From: Aurantibrevibacter litoralis
Lineage (GTDB): Bacteria > Bacteroidota > Bacteroidia > Flavobacteriales > Flavobacteriaceae
Assembly (NCBI RefSeq): GCF_034651555.1
Contig: NZ_JAYEEQ010000009.1
Location: forward strand, 85,396 to 149,395
Reading direction: 5' to 3'
Length of the DNA stretch: 64,000 nucleotides
How positions within the stretch are numbered: the first letter of the stretch is position 1; every line of letters starts with the position of its first letter. Both the position numbers and the translations under genes were made by a program. Shown here in pieces: positions 33,783 through 42,709 of the stretch. Under the pieces are notes generated by a model. It ran no database searches. It was not told the origin of the DNA and saw only the letters and a program-made list of their open reading frames with translations.

Positions 33783-35003
33783 ATGATACGAAGAAATTTT
33801 ATAAAAAAATCTACATTGGGTTCACTTGGTAGTGTGCTTGGTGTTCCCATTGTTTTTGCACATCACCTCCCTAACGACTACTCTGTTTTGGGCTTGCAGG
33901 ATCCCGATCCTTTTCAATTGTTTAAAAAAGACAAATCCATGGTCGTTTTAAACAATAGGCCCTGGAATATGGAAGCACAGGCACATTTGTTAGATGATGC
34001 CATTACCCCTAACAAATACATGTTTATAAGAAATAATGGCCTAGTCCCAGAATCTGTAGCGATTGAAAAATGGACGCTCACCTTCGATGGCGAATCGGTA
34101 ATTCAAAAAAAAACCTATACCCTAAAGGAGCTGCAATCTAAATTTAAGCAGTATACCTACCAACTCACCTTAGAATGTGGAGGCAATGGAAGAAGTGAAT
34201 TTCAACCAAGTGCCGATGGAAACCAATGGACGGTTGGTGCTGTTTCTTGCGCCAAATGGACTGGTGTGCGCTTAAAAGATGTTTTGGCCGATGTGGGCAT
34301 AGCAGATAGTGCCGTGTATATTGGCTATCATTCAGCCGACGAACATTTGAGCAGAGACCCTAATAAGAAACCCATTTCTAGGGGAGTACCTATAGCAAAA
34401 GCATTACAAGATGAAACCCTTTTGGCTTATTATATGAATGATGAGCCTATTCCCTTAGTACATGGATTTCCCTTACGGCTAGTGGCCGGAGGATACCCGG
34501 CATCAGTTTCAGGAAAGTGGGTAAATAGAATTAGTGTTCGAAACAAAGTACACGACGGAGAAAAAATGATGGGTTTCTCGTATAGAGTACCCTGTGAACC
34601 AGTAGCGCCCGGAGAAACTGTTAAGGAGGAAGCGATGTGCATTATAGAATCTATGCCGGTAAAGTCCTTAATAACCTATCCTAAATCCGGAGCCATGATT
34701 GCTTTCGGTAAAAAGTTAGCTATACGAGGACATGCTTGGGCCGGAGAGCTGGAGGTTCGTACCATGGAATATTCTATCGATTTTGGTGTCAGTTGGACTA
34801 GGTGCACGCTTGAAAAACCGGTAAACCGATTGGCATGGCAACATTTTTCGGCAGAAATTTCCTTTCCCCAAAAGGGATATTACGAGGTTTGGGCACGTGC
34901 CGTTGATACCGAGGGCAAATCGCAGCCTATGTTAGTACCAGGTTGGAATCCTAAGGGTTATTTAAATAATGCCTGTCACCGAATCGCTGTTAAAGTAACT
35001 TAA
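33783..35003 (+). CDS. Sulfite dehydrogenase-like molybdoenzyme (SorA/SoxC type)
   Basis: A 406-residue member of the sulfite oxidase family. The N-terminus carries a Tat-type signal (IRRNFIKKS, then a hydrophobic stretch ending near VFA), so it is exported folded with its cofactor. The molybdenum-ligand cysteine is Cys132 in LECGGNGRSEF; the pterin-binding block continues with VGAVSCAKWTGVRL. A C-terminal Ig-like dimerisation domain follows (about 290-406). It should oxidise sulfite to sulfate in the periplasm. The adjoining gene encodes a c-type cytochrome, the expected electron acceptor, and starts immediately after the stop. Confidence 0.9.
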   Translation: MIRRNFIKKSTLGSLGSVLGVPIVFAHHLPNDYSVLGLQDPDPFQLFKKDKSMVVLNNRPWNMEAQAHLLDDAITPNKYMFIRNNGLVPESVAIEKWTLTFDGESVIQKKTYTLKELQSKFKQYTYQLTLECGGNGRSEFQPSADGNQWTVGAVSCAKWTGVRLKDVLADVGIADSAVYIGYHSADEHLSRDPNKKPISRGVPIAKALQDETLLAYYMNDEPIPLVHGFPLRLVAGGYPASVSGKWVNRISVRNKVHDGEKMMGFSYRVPCEPVAPGETVKEEAMCIIESMPVKSLITYPKSGAMIAFGKKLAIRGHAWAGELEVRTMEYSIDFGVSWTRCTLEKPVNRLAWQHFSAEISFPQKGYYEVWARAVDTEGKSQPMLVPGWNPKGYLNNACHRIAVKVT

Positions 35004-35474
35004 ATGAGACGAAATCCAAAAAATACCTATTTTATTGGCTTTTATCGCACCTTAATTGTGCTTTGTGCACTAGTGGTCATCATTTCCATTGTGCTGCTTT
35101 ATATGAACTTTGAAGTGGATTCTAAAAATGAGAGTTACAACGCCATTGAAGATTCGGCGACCATAGCGAATGAAGACCCAAACCGAATAGAAAACGGTAT
35201 CCATGTGCGCACCGGACTTGTGGAGGCACCGGGTTTATCTGAGGTAGTGAATAACTGCACCACATGTCATTCCGCACAATTGGTAATTCAAAATAAAATG
35301 TCGGCAGAGCGTTGGGCCGCTACCATTCGTTGGATGCAGGAAACCCAGAATTTATGGGATTTGGGTGCAAACGAAGACATTATAATTCATTATTTAGTAA
35401 CTAATTATCCACCCGAGGAGAAGGGTAGGAGAGCGGCTCTTACCGATATTCAATGGTATACGCTTCGTAATTGA
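35004..35474 (+). CDS. Membrane-anchored monohaem cytochrome c, partner of the sulfite dehydrogenase
   Basis: A 156-residue protein with an N-terminal transmembrane anchor (about 13-34) and a single haem-binding motif, Cys85-Thr-Thr-Cys88-His89. A methionine suited as distal ligand lies in NKMSAERW (Met99). It begins at the base after the sulfite dehydrogenase stop, so the two are translated together, as SorA and SorB are. It should take electrons from the molybdoenzyme and pass them to the respiratory chain. Confidence 0.9.
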   Translation: MRRNPKNTYFIGFYRTLIVLCALVVIISIVLLYMNFEVDSKNESYNAIEDSATIANEDPNRIENGIHVRTGLVEAPGLSEVVNNCTTCHSAQLVIQNKMSAERWAATIRWMQETQNLWDLGANEDIIIHYLVTNYPPEEKGRRAALTDIQWYTLRN

Positions 35475-35511
35475 ATACCGCCTGCTGGCTTCACCTAATT
35501 AAAAATAGCTA

Positions 35512-36381
35512 ATGCACTATATTGATGCTTTTGTAACTTCTTTTTTGGGTACTTTACGATGGACTTGGAGGTCTGTTCTGTTTGAAGTACCTTGGTATAC
35601 CAATTATTTTTGGGGATTAATAGGGATATCGTTACTCATTTGGGCACTTGAAATTAAATTTCCATGGCGTAAAAATCAGGCTGTATTTAGAAAGGATTTT
35701 TGGCTCGATGCCTTCTATATGTTTTTTAACTTTTTCATTTTTGCTATTTTTATCAGCGGATTTTATACGCTTTTAGGGCTTTTGTTCCGTGATATTGGTA
35801 TTACAGCACGGAGTTTGGCTCTGATAGATCTCAGCAATATGCCCCCATGGCTTCAACTAGGCGTCTTTTTTGTGGTGCTAGATTTTGTACAATGGTTTAC
35901 GCATATCCTGTTGCATCGTTTTCCGCTTCTCTGGGAATTTCATAAAGTGCACCATTCGGTTAAGGAAATGGGATTTGCCGCACATCTGCGTTACCATTGG
36001 ATGGAAAACATTCTGTACAAACCACTAAAAACACTAGGTGTAATGGTTCTTGGCGGATTTGAACCGGAACAAGCGTATATTGTTCATTTCTTGGCGATTA
36101 CCATAGGACATATAAACCATTCCAACATTAAATTAACCTGGGGACCCCTAAAGTATGTTCTTAATAATCCGGTCATGCATTTGTATCATCATGCCTATGA
36201 ATTACCCAAAAACACCTATGGCGTAAATTTTGGCATTAGCCTAAGCCTATGGGATTATCTCTTTAAAACCAACTATATTCCAGAAGATAGTGGACATGTG
36301 GTTTTAGGTTTTAAGGGGGATACTGAATTTCCAAACGATTTTCTACATCAAAACCTCCATGGTTTTAAAAAGCCGAAGTAA
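35512..36381 (+). CDS. Sterol desaturase/fatty acid hydroxylase-family membrane protein
   Basis: A 289-residue integral membrane protein with about four helices. The di-iron histidine boxes of the family are present: HILLHR (131-136), HKVHH (144-148), HINHSN (about 206-211) and HLYHH (about 223-227). These enzymes hydroxylate or desaturate lipid substrates with O2. The lipid is unknown; carotenoid, hopanoid or fatty-acid substrates are all possible. It follows the cytochrome gene by 37 bp and ends in a terminator. Confidence 0.9.
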   Translation: MHYIDAFVTSFLGTLRWTWRSVLFEVPWYTNYFWGLIGISLLIWALEIKFPWRKNQAVFRKDFWLDAFYMFFNFFIFAIFISGFYTLLGLLFRDIGITARSLALIDLSNMPPWLQLGVFFVVLDFVQWFTHILLHRFPLLWEFHKVHHSVKEMGFAAHLRYHWMENILYKPLKTLGVMVLGGFEPEQAYIVHFLAITIGHINHSNIKLTWGPLKYVLNNPVMHLYHHAYELPKNTYGVNFGISLSLWDYLFKTNYIPEDSGHVVLGFKGDTEFPNDFLHQNLHGFKKPK

Positions 36382-36405
36382 TTCTGTTGAACCCCTTCGG
36401 CTTTT
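36368..36405. terminator. Terminator overlapping the end of the sterol desaturase gene
   Basis: Arms AAAAGCCGAAG (36368-36378) and CTTCGGCTTTT (36395-36405) enclose the stop codon of the + strand gene. The A-run and T-run on the two sides allow it to work also for the leftward lipoprotein gene. Confidence 0.8.
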
Positions 36406-36428
36406 AAAAATAGGACTATAGCAATCAT

Positions 36429-36983
36429 TTACTGCACTAAAACGCTAAATGTTTGTGCAATATCCGTTTCTCCACCTGCATCAGCCAAGGTGCCATCGTT
36501 TGGTTTTTTGGGTTCATGTCGCAGTGTAATAGCTATCGTAGCAGGGCCAGCGGTAAAGGTAGTTAGTTCAAAATTTATACCTACCGGATTTCCATTGGCA
36601 TCGGTATCTGTGGCATTAATACTTTCTATGGGCCCGGTTGTTGTAAAGAAAAACTGATGCTCGTCGGCCTCCTCTGCCACCTCCTCGGTAATATCTTCGG
36701 GCGGACTAACCGTTTCGTTCAATAAAACAATACTGCCATTATAGGTAGTATTTCCCGAAAGCGATCCGGAAACGGTAATTACAGGCGGGTTTGGACCATC
36801 ACCGTCCAAATCTCTTGACTGTAGTGTAATGACTTCTCCGTCGCCAACAGGGGTCAATGTCACCGTTAAGGTGGTAATAACCTCTTCTTCATTTACAGCT
36901 ACGGGGTTATCATCATCGCTAGAGCAGGAGGAAATCAATATTCCACCCACCATAAAAAGTGTAATCCAATAATTCTTTTTCAT
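36429..36983 (-). CDS. Lipoprotein downstream of the TonB receptor
   Basis: The frame opens at 37013, but the ATG at 36983 gives a proper lipoprotein signal (MKKNYWITLFMVGGILISSC). The 184-residue protein is beta-rich and acidic, with repeated calcium-type stretches such as RDLDGDGPNP and TDTDANGNP, and ends in NAGG-like TLADAGGETDIAQTF. Homologues in flavobacteria carry the loose label 'type 1 periplasmic binding fold' and sit beside a TonB receptor, as here. It is translated 41 bp after the receptor and is probably its surface partner for substrate capture. Confidence 0.8.
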   Translation of the reverse strand: MKKNYWITLFMVGGILISSCSSDDDNPVAVNEEEVITTLTVTLTPVGDGEVITLQSRDLDGDGPNPPVITVSGSLSGNTTYNGSIVLLNETVSPPEDITEEVAEEADEHQFFFTTTGPIESINATDTDANGNPVGINFELTTFTAGPATIAITLRHEPKKPNDGTLADAGGETDIAQTFSVLVQ

Positions 36984-37024
36984 GCTAATTGATTTTAAAT
37001 AGTTAATTTTCATTTTGTTATGTA

Positions 37025-39424
37025 TTAATAATTAAATTTTAATCGAACTAAAAAATTACGACCCAAATCATCAGCGAAAAATCGAAGACGGTTTAGGTAT
37101 TCTCGGTATTCTGTATTCCATAAATTGTGTATAGAAAATCCTAGGGTAATTAATTTGTTGTTAGAAAGGGTAAATTGCATCTCAGAGTCTAAACTCATTA
37201 GGTGGTATGCATCGGGTGGCGTATTTATTTCTAGCAGCACATCCTGACCCAAATCCGGTGAATTTACCAAGATATCATCCGGAAATTCGTTCTGTCGGAA
37301 CACGTATTGGCTATCTAAGCTTATCCTTAGATTATTCCATTCCTTTTTATTAAATATGATGGAATTCACTGTATTGGCTGCCGGAATATTAATTAAGGCA
37401 AGATCTTGTTCCGTGTCTTTTCCTTTCACCAATGAAAAACGGTGATCGGTGCGCCATGTCTCACTCCAATTGGCAAAAGCATTTAGATCAAAACCGATGA
37501 GTCTGGCATTGGTCTGGCGATATTCCCAAACCGGAAACGCACCACGAAGCGTAAATTCTACCCCTGTAGGCTCTAGCAAAATAAAATCGTTAATGGTATT
37601 TAGAAAAGGCGAAATAGTGTAACCCCAGTTCGTTTCCTCCTTTTGTAGCGACACCGATACTTTGTGCGATGTCTCGCTCTCTATGCGCAAATCGCCTAAT
37701 TCAATACGCGCTGCTGAATGATGCAGGCCATCACTAAAAAGCTCTGAAGGATTGGGTGCGCGTTGCGACATGGCATAATTAATCCGTAAGGTGGTGTTTT
37801 TTGCTACCTCTAATCTAGTCCCTACTGTGGCAGAAATGTTGTGATAGTCGAATACCGGATTGGTAAGCAGTTGGGTGCCCAAATCGTCGATAATGATATC
37901 CTGAAAGTCAGTATTATATCCTCTTTCTTGCCACCGTGAGGTTTGGTAGAATTTTTTGGCATCAATTCGGCTAAAATCATAGCGCAAACCGGCATCGAGT
38001 ACCACAGTATTAGAAATAAAATAGTCGCCGGTAACAAAAGCACCAAAATCGTATTTATCATAATCCGGAATAAGTCTGCGAACTCCCGTATCCGGATTCG
38101 CAATATGATCTTGATACCGTGCCAGAAGCCCCAAATGCATTTTGTAATCCTTTTTGGCGTCGATTTTAAATTCGGAACTTAAGGTGTGCGTTTGAAGCTC
38201 CAAGTCCAGAGAAGGTTTGTTTCTATCGGCACCCACACGAACGTCGAATTCAAAACGTCTATTATTTTGAAAATCGTACTGCACATTCCAACGGCCAAGC
38301 CCTTCAAACCTTCGGTAATAGTTAAGTTTCCCCAAATGGTGGGTAACCTCCTGATTAGGACGATTTATAGAATAGGAGAACTCATTCTCAATCAAAGGTG
38401 TTGTACTATTAATAGCCCGTATCAAATCATCGATGTTTCCGATATGAGAGGCTCTAAGAATACCAATATTTGCCTTAAAGAACGAATAATACACGTCCCA
38501 GCCTTGAATAAAATTATGCTTCCCCAAGGCCAAAGTGGCACCATACTCGGCAATGGCAGTATTTGAGAGTATATTATTGGGCGCTTCGGAATCACCAAAT
38601 CGTTTTAAAGATCCTTGCCCTTTTATAAACCAACCATTTTCATAGGTTTTGATAAGTTCTGAAGTTATAGAGCCGCCTCTTCCATTGGTTGCGCCATTAA
38701 GAATGGTTTTTCCATACAGACTGTCTTGAGCCATATACGGTGCAGGAGTCATTAAAATAACACCTCCTATAGCATCGCCCCCGTAGGCCAAAGCGGCAGC
38801 ACCTTTTACCACAGTAACACTATTACTGGCATTTAGGTCTACATTAGGTGCATGTTCGTCTCCCCATTCCATGTCCTGCATGCGTACGCCATTATTCAAA
38901 ATAAGCACTCTACTGCCATTGAGCCCCTGAATGACCGGCTTTACGATTTTTGAACCCGTAGTAAGTGCCGACACCCCACTAATTTGCTTTAACGCATCGC
39001 CCAAGCTACCGCTACTATAACGCTCTAGCGACCCTATTTTTAGGGTAGCCTCTTGGCTACTATTAGTTTTATCACTAATAAGATCGCCCACTACCTTAAC
39101 TTCATTAAGTTCTTCTAAATGATGCTCTAGGGTGAATTGCTTCAACGTAGTACCATCAATTATTACTTTATAAAATTGAGAAGTACATTCCGGATGAGAA
39201 ACTTCAATTTCAATACTACCGTTACAAAGATCAGGTAGTAAAAAAGAACCATCTACATCGGTGATCACAGCTCTATTAGTGCCATAAAGCTGAATCGTTG
39301 CTCCGGCAAGCGGTGTTTTATCGTGAAAATCGGAAACTACTCCCTTAAGTGTACCGGTGCATTCTTGTGCCAAAATAAGTTGGGGTAACAAAAGTACCGT
39401 CAGGAGTGCGAATACATACTTCAT
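37025..39424 (-). CDS. TonB-dependent outer-membrane receptor, probably for a metal or metal complex
   Basis: A 799-residue receptor. The signal peptide ends near LAQ (residue 19). A carboxypeptidase-like domain (about 23-100, GTLKGVVSDFHDKTPLAGATIQL) precedes the plug (about 110-235, with ISGVSALTTGSKIVKPVIQGLNG and GAAALAYGGDAIGGVI), and a 22-strand barrel follows, ending in an aromatic-type terminus (VRLKFNY). It takes up a ligand with energy from TonB. The set of upstream small His/Cys protein, receptor and acidic lipoprotein resembles flavobacterial loci thought to import zinc or copper, but the ligand is inference. Confidence 0.88.
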   Translation of the reverse strand: MKYVFALLTVLLLPQLILAQECTGTLKGVVSDFHDKTPLAGATIQLYGTNRAVITDVDGSFLLPDLCNGSIEIEVSHPECTSQFYKVIIDGTTLKQFTLEHHLEELNEVKVVGDLISDKTNSSQEATLKIGSLERYSSGSLGDALKQISGVSALTTGSKIVKPVIQGLNGSRVLILNNGVRMQDMEWGDEHAPNVDLNASNSVTVVKGAAALAYGGDAIGGVILMTPAPYMAQDSLYGKTILNGATNGRGGSITSELIKTYENGWFIKGQGSLKRFGDSEAPNNILSNTAIAEYGATLALGKHNFIQGWDVYYSFFKANIGILRASHIGNIDDLIRAINSTTPLIENEFSYSINRPNQEVTHHLGKLNYYRRFEGLGRWNVQYDFQNNRRFEFDVRVGADRNKPSLDLELQTHTLSSEFKIDAKKDYKMHLGLLARYQDHIANPDTGVRRLIPDYDKYDFGAFVTGDYFISNTVVLDAGLRYDFSRIDAKKFYQTSRWQERGYNTDFQDIIIDDLGTQLLTNPVFDYHNISATVGTRLEVAKNTTLRINYAMSQRAPNPSELFSDGLHHSAARIELGDLRIESETSHKVSVSLQKEETNWGYTISPFLNTINDFILLEPTGVEFTLRGAFPVWEYRQTNARLIGFDLNAFANWSETWRTDHRFSLVKGKDTEQDLALINIPAANTVNSIIFNKKEWNNLRISLDSQYVFRQNEFPDDILVNSPDLGQDVLLEINTPPDAYHLMSLDSEMQFTLSNNKLITLGFSIHNLWNTEYREYLNRLRFFADDLGRNFLVRLKFNY

Positions 39425-39489
39425 TCGTCTATAGTATATTCGTTAATAAGAAACTTTCCTTTATAAAAGGAACACGGTATGTGAAATAA

Positions 39490-39798
39490 CTAGACGAAAA
39501 AGGGTGGAGGCCTACTAAAAGCGTAAAAAGGGACTGTCGTTCTTAGAGAAACAATAGTGTAGTTAAAATGCACCTTGCCTAAGACAACAATAGGAGGCGG
39601 AGGTTGTATTTGAGCAACAGGTGCTACAACAAATTGATCGTGATGCGCATTGGAAACTAAATTACAAACAGCACAATTTTCTACCGGACTGTTGTCATTT
39701 TCGTTTTCATGAGAATATACATGAAAAGCAGACACCTTAATGATCATCAAGGTTGTGAAAAGAAAAAACAATGCTATTTTCTTGCACATTTCACTCAT
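39490..39798 (-). CDS. Small exported His/Cys protein before the TonB receptor
   Basis: Encodes about 102 residues with the start at 39798 (a start at 39789 or 39816 is possible). A hydrophobic signal segment (CKKIALFFLFTTLMIIKVSA) is followed by HVYSHENEND, VENCAVCNLV and NAHHDQF. The clustered His and the CxxC pair look like metal ligands. The tail is proline-rich and ends in RPPPFFV. Similar small proteins precede TonB receptors in other flavobacteria. It lies 65 bp upstream of the receptor on the same strand. It may hand over or sense a metal; this is inference. Confidence 0.7.
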   Translation of the reverse strand: MSEMCKKIALFFLFTTLMIIKVSAFHVYSHENENDNSPVENCAVCNLVSNAHHDQFVVAPVAQIQPPPPIVVLGKVHFNYTIVSLRTTVPFYAFSRPPPFFV

Positions 39799-39851
39799 AG
39801 CAACAAAAATACCCAAAAAGAAGTATGTAAACCTGTTAAGAAAAGCTTAAT

Positions 39852-40169
39852 TTATTTAAACAAAAAACCGAGTCCCATTCTGCTTAACATTTTTTTTTCG
39901 AAATTCCAGAAAAATGTAAACTGTCCAAAAATCCATCCAAAAAACACAAGGAGCAGCTGATAAATAGGAAAAATAATTAAAATACGGAAGGTCCAATACA
40001 AGGTTCCAAAATACCAATCTACAGGAAAGATGTCGCGTGTAAACCCAAAATAATCGAGTAGGGGCTTAGCTACCTTCACCGACAACGAGCCGGTTACGGC
40101 AAACACAATTAAAATAAGAACAACTTCCAAATTTGTTTTAATACCCCAACGGGCCTTTAGTTTTTCCAT
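39852..40169 (-). CDS. Small membrane protein (DUF6787-like)
   Basis: A 105-residue protein with two hydrophobic helices (about 15-35 and 55-82) and a short positively charged tail. Segments such as RWGIKTNLEVVLILIVFAVTGS and FFGWIFGQFTFFWNFEKKM recall a flavobacterial family I know as DUF6787, with no known role. It follows the DUF6146-like lipoprotein gene by 32 bp on the same strand. Confidence 0.7.
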   Translation of the reverse strand: MEKLKARWGIKTNLEVVLILIVFAVTGSLSVKVAKPLLDYFGFTRDIFPVDWYFGTLYWTFRILIIFPIYQLLLVFFGWIFGQFTFFWNFEKKMLSRMGLGFLFK

Positions 40170-40201
40170 ATGGGCAAAAAATAAGAGCGAATATACTACA
40201 A

Positions 40202-40666
40202 TTAAATTCGGGGGACAAAAGGACCGAGGCGTTGTTGGTATTTACGCTGAAAATAGACAAAGTAATTGTATAATTTATAATTTACATCATAGCCGTAATC
40301 TACATTCCAATCATAATTTATCTGCAATTCATATAAATTGGGATCGTATTGTATGGGCAGCGTTACCCTTCTATTCCATTCTACAACCAGGATTCTATTC
40401 CGGTTTTCTAGAAAGGATTGCGAATAATACCCTTCCGGACGGGCTATACTACGAAGCCAAAAGTTAAATCCGGGTTCTATAATGATAATTTCGTACTCTG
40501 TTTTATCGCTGGCTATGGTAATGGTGTCTCCTTCCGTTGCCCTAAAGGCATTTTGTTCCTCAGCCGTTATCGTTATCTCAGGCATTTCCTGTATGGATTT
40601 GCAGCTAACCAAGCACATTCCAAAAGAAAAGAACACCAAGGCAACCCACGGGGATACCAATTTCAT
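40202..40666 (-). CDS. Lipoprotein of the DUF6146 type
   Basis: The frame begins at 40696, but the ATG at 40666 yields a clean lipoprotein signal (MKLVSPWVALVFFSFGMCLVSC) and 154 residues. The body holds TITIASDKTEYEIIIIEPGFNFWL, followed by a Tyr-rich C-terminal region (LYELQINYDWNVDYGYDVNY). I recall this as DUF6146, widespread in Flavobacteriia and without known function. It probably sits on the inner face of the outer membrane. Confidence 0.8.
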   Translation of the reverse strand: MKLVSPWVALVFFSFGMCLVSCKSIQEMPEITITAEEQNAFRATEGDTITIASDKTEYEIIIIEPGFNFWLRSIARPEGYYSQSFLENRNRILVVEWNRRVTLPIQYDPNLYELQINYDWNVDYGYDVNYKLYNYFVYFQRKYQQRLGPFVPRI

Positions 40667-40887
40667 AGACCTAAATTTATTTCTAAGATGTACCATTGTA
40701 AAGGTTTTTAGCGTGTTTTAAAATAATCATTTTATATCATGTTTACAAGGCTACATGGTATGTTTTAAGATTCATATGTATGCAACCGAACATCTTGTAA
40801 ATGGAAGAAAAAATGAACACCTACGTTATCTATAGGCACAAAAAAACCTTCCACTATTATTTATGGTCTTAATACAGCACCTTTCCT

Positions 40888-40911
40888 TACCTTATTATTT
40901 TTAATAAGGTA
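40888..40911. repeat. Perfect hairpin in the 3' region of the DUF937 gene
   Basis: TACCTTATTA (40888-40897), loop TTTT, and its exact complement (40902-40911). It lies beyond the terminator of the leftward DUF937 gene. It has no T-run of its own on either strand, so it may be a processing or attenuation structure rather than a second terminator. Confidence 0.5.
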
Positions 40912-40912
40912 C

Positions 40913-40937
40913 AAAAAAAGCTGCCTTTGTAGACAGC
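40913..40937 (-). terminator. Terminator of the DUF937 gene
   Basis: Read on the minus strand: GCTGTC, loop, GGCAGC (one G-U pair), followed by seven Ts. It lies 30 bp after the DUF937 stop. Confidence 0.7.
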
Positions 40938-40967
40938 CTATTGTTAAAATCTGGTGAAGCTAAAGGA

Positions 40968-41603
40968 TTATTTCCGGAAGAGACCACCTAAAAGCCCCCC
41001 TAAGCCACCTTTGTTTTTGGAAGATCCCATGACCATTCCGGCCACATCATCTAACACACTGCCATCACCATCTGCATCTAAAAGTGTCATAATGAGGCTC
41101 TGACTTTCCTTGGGTTGCCCCCCTAACAGGCCTCCCAAAAGACCGTTAAGTCCATTGGCATCAGATACGTTACTTTGAGCTGTTTGCTTTCCCAAATAAC
41201 CCATGACAATGGGTGCGGCAATTTTTAACATTTGAGCAATGGCATTGGCATCTAATCCGGTTTTTTGACTCAACGCATTTTCTACTTGAGGTTGTTTGTT
41301 ACCAAATACATGCCCTAAAATACCGGCACCATCATTAATAGCAGATTCATCTACACCTCCTCCAAAAAAACTGCCGAGTTCGTTTAAAATGCTACCGTCA
41401 TGTTTGGATGAAGATAGTGCGCCCATAAGTCCCTGAGCACCTTGCGGTGTTGACGCATTTTTTTTCATAGCACCGAGCAATAAAGGCATTGCCAAGCTCA
41501 AGGCATCGGCGGTTTTACTTTCCGGTTGACCAGTTTGACCAGCTACACCGCTAATAAGTTGCTTGCCGATAGGGCTGTTAAGCAAATCTAATAATCCTGA
41601 CAT
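40968..41603 (-). CDS. DUF937 (YidB-like) protein
   Basis: A 211-residue soluble protein, helical and rich in Gly, Leu and Ala, matching DUF937: QLISGVAGQTGQPESKTADALSLAMPLLLGAMKKN near the start, repeated as IAQMLKIAAPIVMGYLGKQT in the second half. Near the C-terminus there is an EF-hand-like loop, DADGDGSVLDDV, and then a Gly/Lys-rich tail (GGLGGLLGGLF). The function is unknown. It has its own terminator and is separated from serA by 74 bp. Confidence 0.85.
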   Translation of the reverse strand: MSGLLDLLNSPIGKQLISGVAGQTGQPESKTADALSLAMPLLLGAMKKNASTPQGAQGLMGALSSSKHDGSILNELGSFFGGGVDESAINDGAGILGHVFGNKQPQVENALSQKTGLDANAIAQMLKIAAPIVMGYLGKQTAQSNVSDANGLNGLLGGLLGGQPKESQSLIMTLLDADGDGSVLDDVAGMVMGSSKNKGGLGGLLGGLFRK

Positions 41604-41677
41604 TTTTAAAAAGATTTAAAGTTTGTGGTTGGAATGTACAAAAAAATGAATTTATCCTTTCGTAAATTAAAAGAAAA

Positions 41678-42637
41678 TCAATTTATAGATGCAATTATTT
41701 GATTGGCTAGCTCCAAACCAATGCGTTCTTGTGCTTCAACGGTGGCCGCTCCGATATGGGGCGATAGTGAAATTTGAGGGTGCATTAGAATGCGTATTTC
41801 TGGGGTAGGTTCTGACTCAAAAACATCGAGGCCTGCAAAGGAAACTTTACCATTTTCAATGGCTTGAATGAGTGCAACCTCGTCTAGCACACCTCCGCGA
41901 GCTGTGTTGATAATAGCAACCCCTTCTTTCATGATTTCAAAATCATGTGTGCTTAGAACATAGGATTTTTGAACAGGAAGACTAAGACTTATGACATCGG
42001 CATTTTGAAGAAGGTGCGCTTTAGAAATTCCTTCCAAGGTAAATGCAAGCCGTTGGCCGTCAAAATAATGAAGTTCGATGATAGCTTTTTCTACATTGGG
42101 ATCGTGAAAAAGCACCTTCATACCCATCCCCAGAGCCATCTTAGCCGTAGCTTGCCCAATTCTCCCAAAGCCTATAATACCTATAGTTTTACCTCTTAGT
42201 TCTACACCTTTGGCATAGGCTTTTTTTAGTTCCTTAAATTTGGTATCGCCATCTAGGGGCATATTTCGGTTGGCATCATGCAAAAAACGCCATCCACCCA
42301 AAAGATGCGCAAAGACCAACTCGGCCACTGCATCCGAGGATGCAGCCGGAGTATGAATCACTTTTATTCCTTTTTTTTGGGCATACGCTACATCAATATT
42401 ATCCAAGCCAACACCACCGCGACCAATTATTTTTAGAGAAGAACAGCCATCAATAAGATCCTTTCTCACTTGGGTAGCACTGCGCACCAAAAGAATATCA
42501 ATGCTATGTGTTTTGATATAGTTTTCCAGTTGTTCTTGCGCCACAGTAGTTGTAAGTACATCAAAACCATTGGTTTTAAGTTTTGCAATGGCACTTGGTG
42601 CAAGTCCGTCATTGGCAAGTATTTTCATTTGTTCCAT
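41678..42637 (-). CDS. serA: D-3-phosphoglycerate dehydrogenase-type D-2-hydroxyacid dehydrogenase
   Basis: A 319-residue NAD-dependent dehydrogenase. The Rossmann motif GIIGFGRIGQATA is followed by catalytic residues Arg in NTARGGVLDE, Glu in DVFESEPTP and His in SPHIGAAT. It lacks the C-terminal ACT regulatory domain of long SerA proteins, as is usual for the short Bacteroidetes form. The adjacent serC gene (72 bp upstream, same strand) supports phosphoserine synthesis from 3-phosphoglycerate. A start three codons in (42628) is equally possible. Confidence 0.9.
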   Translation of the reverse strand: MEQMKILANDGLAPSAIAKLKTNGFDVLTTTVAQEQLENYIKTHSIDILLVRSATQVRKDLIDGCSSLKIIGRGGVGLDNIDVAYAQKKGIKVIHTPAASSDAVAELVFAHLLGGWRFLHDANRNMPLDGDTKFKELKKAYAKGVELRGKTIGIIGFGRIGQATAKMALGMGMKVLFHDPNVEKAIIELHYFDGQRLAFTLEGISKAHLLQNADVISLSLPVQKSYVLSTHDFEIMKEGVAIINTARGGVLDEVALIQAIENGKVSFAGLDVFESEPTPEIRILMHPQISLSPHIGAATVEAQERIGLELANQIIASIN

Positions 42638-42709
42638 TTAAAAAATAATTGGTTATTGCGATCATGTATTTCTAAAAAAAACAATCAATCCCATGCGACT
42701 AAACCAATA

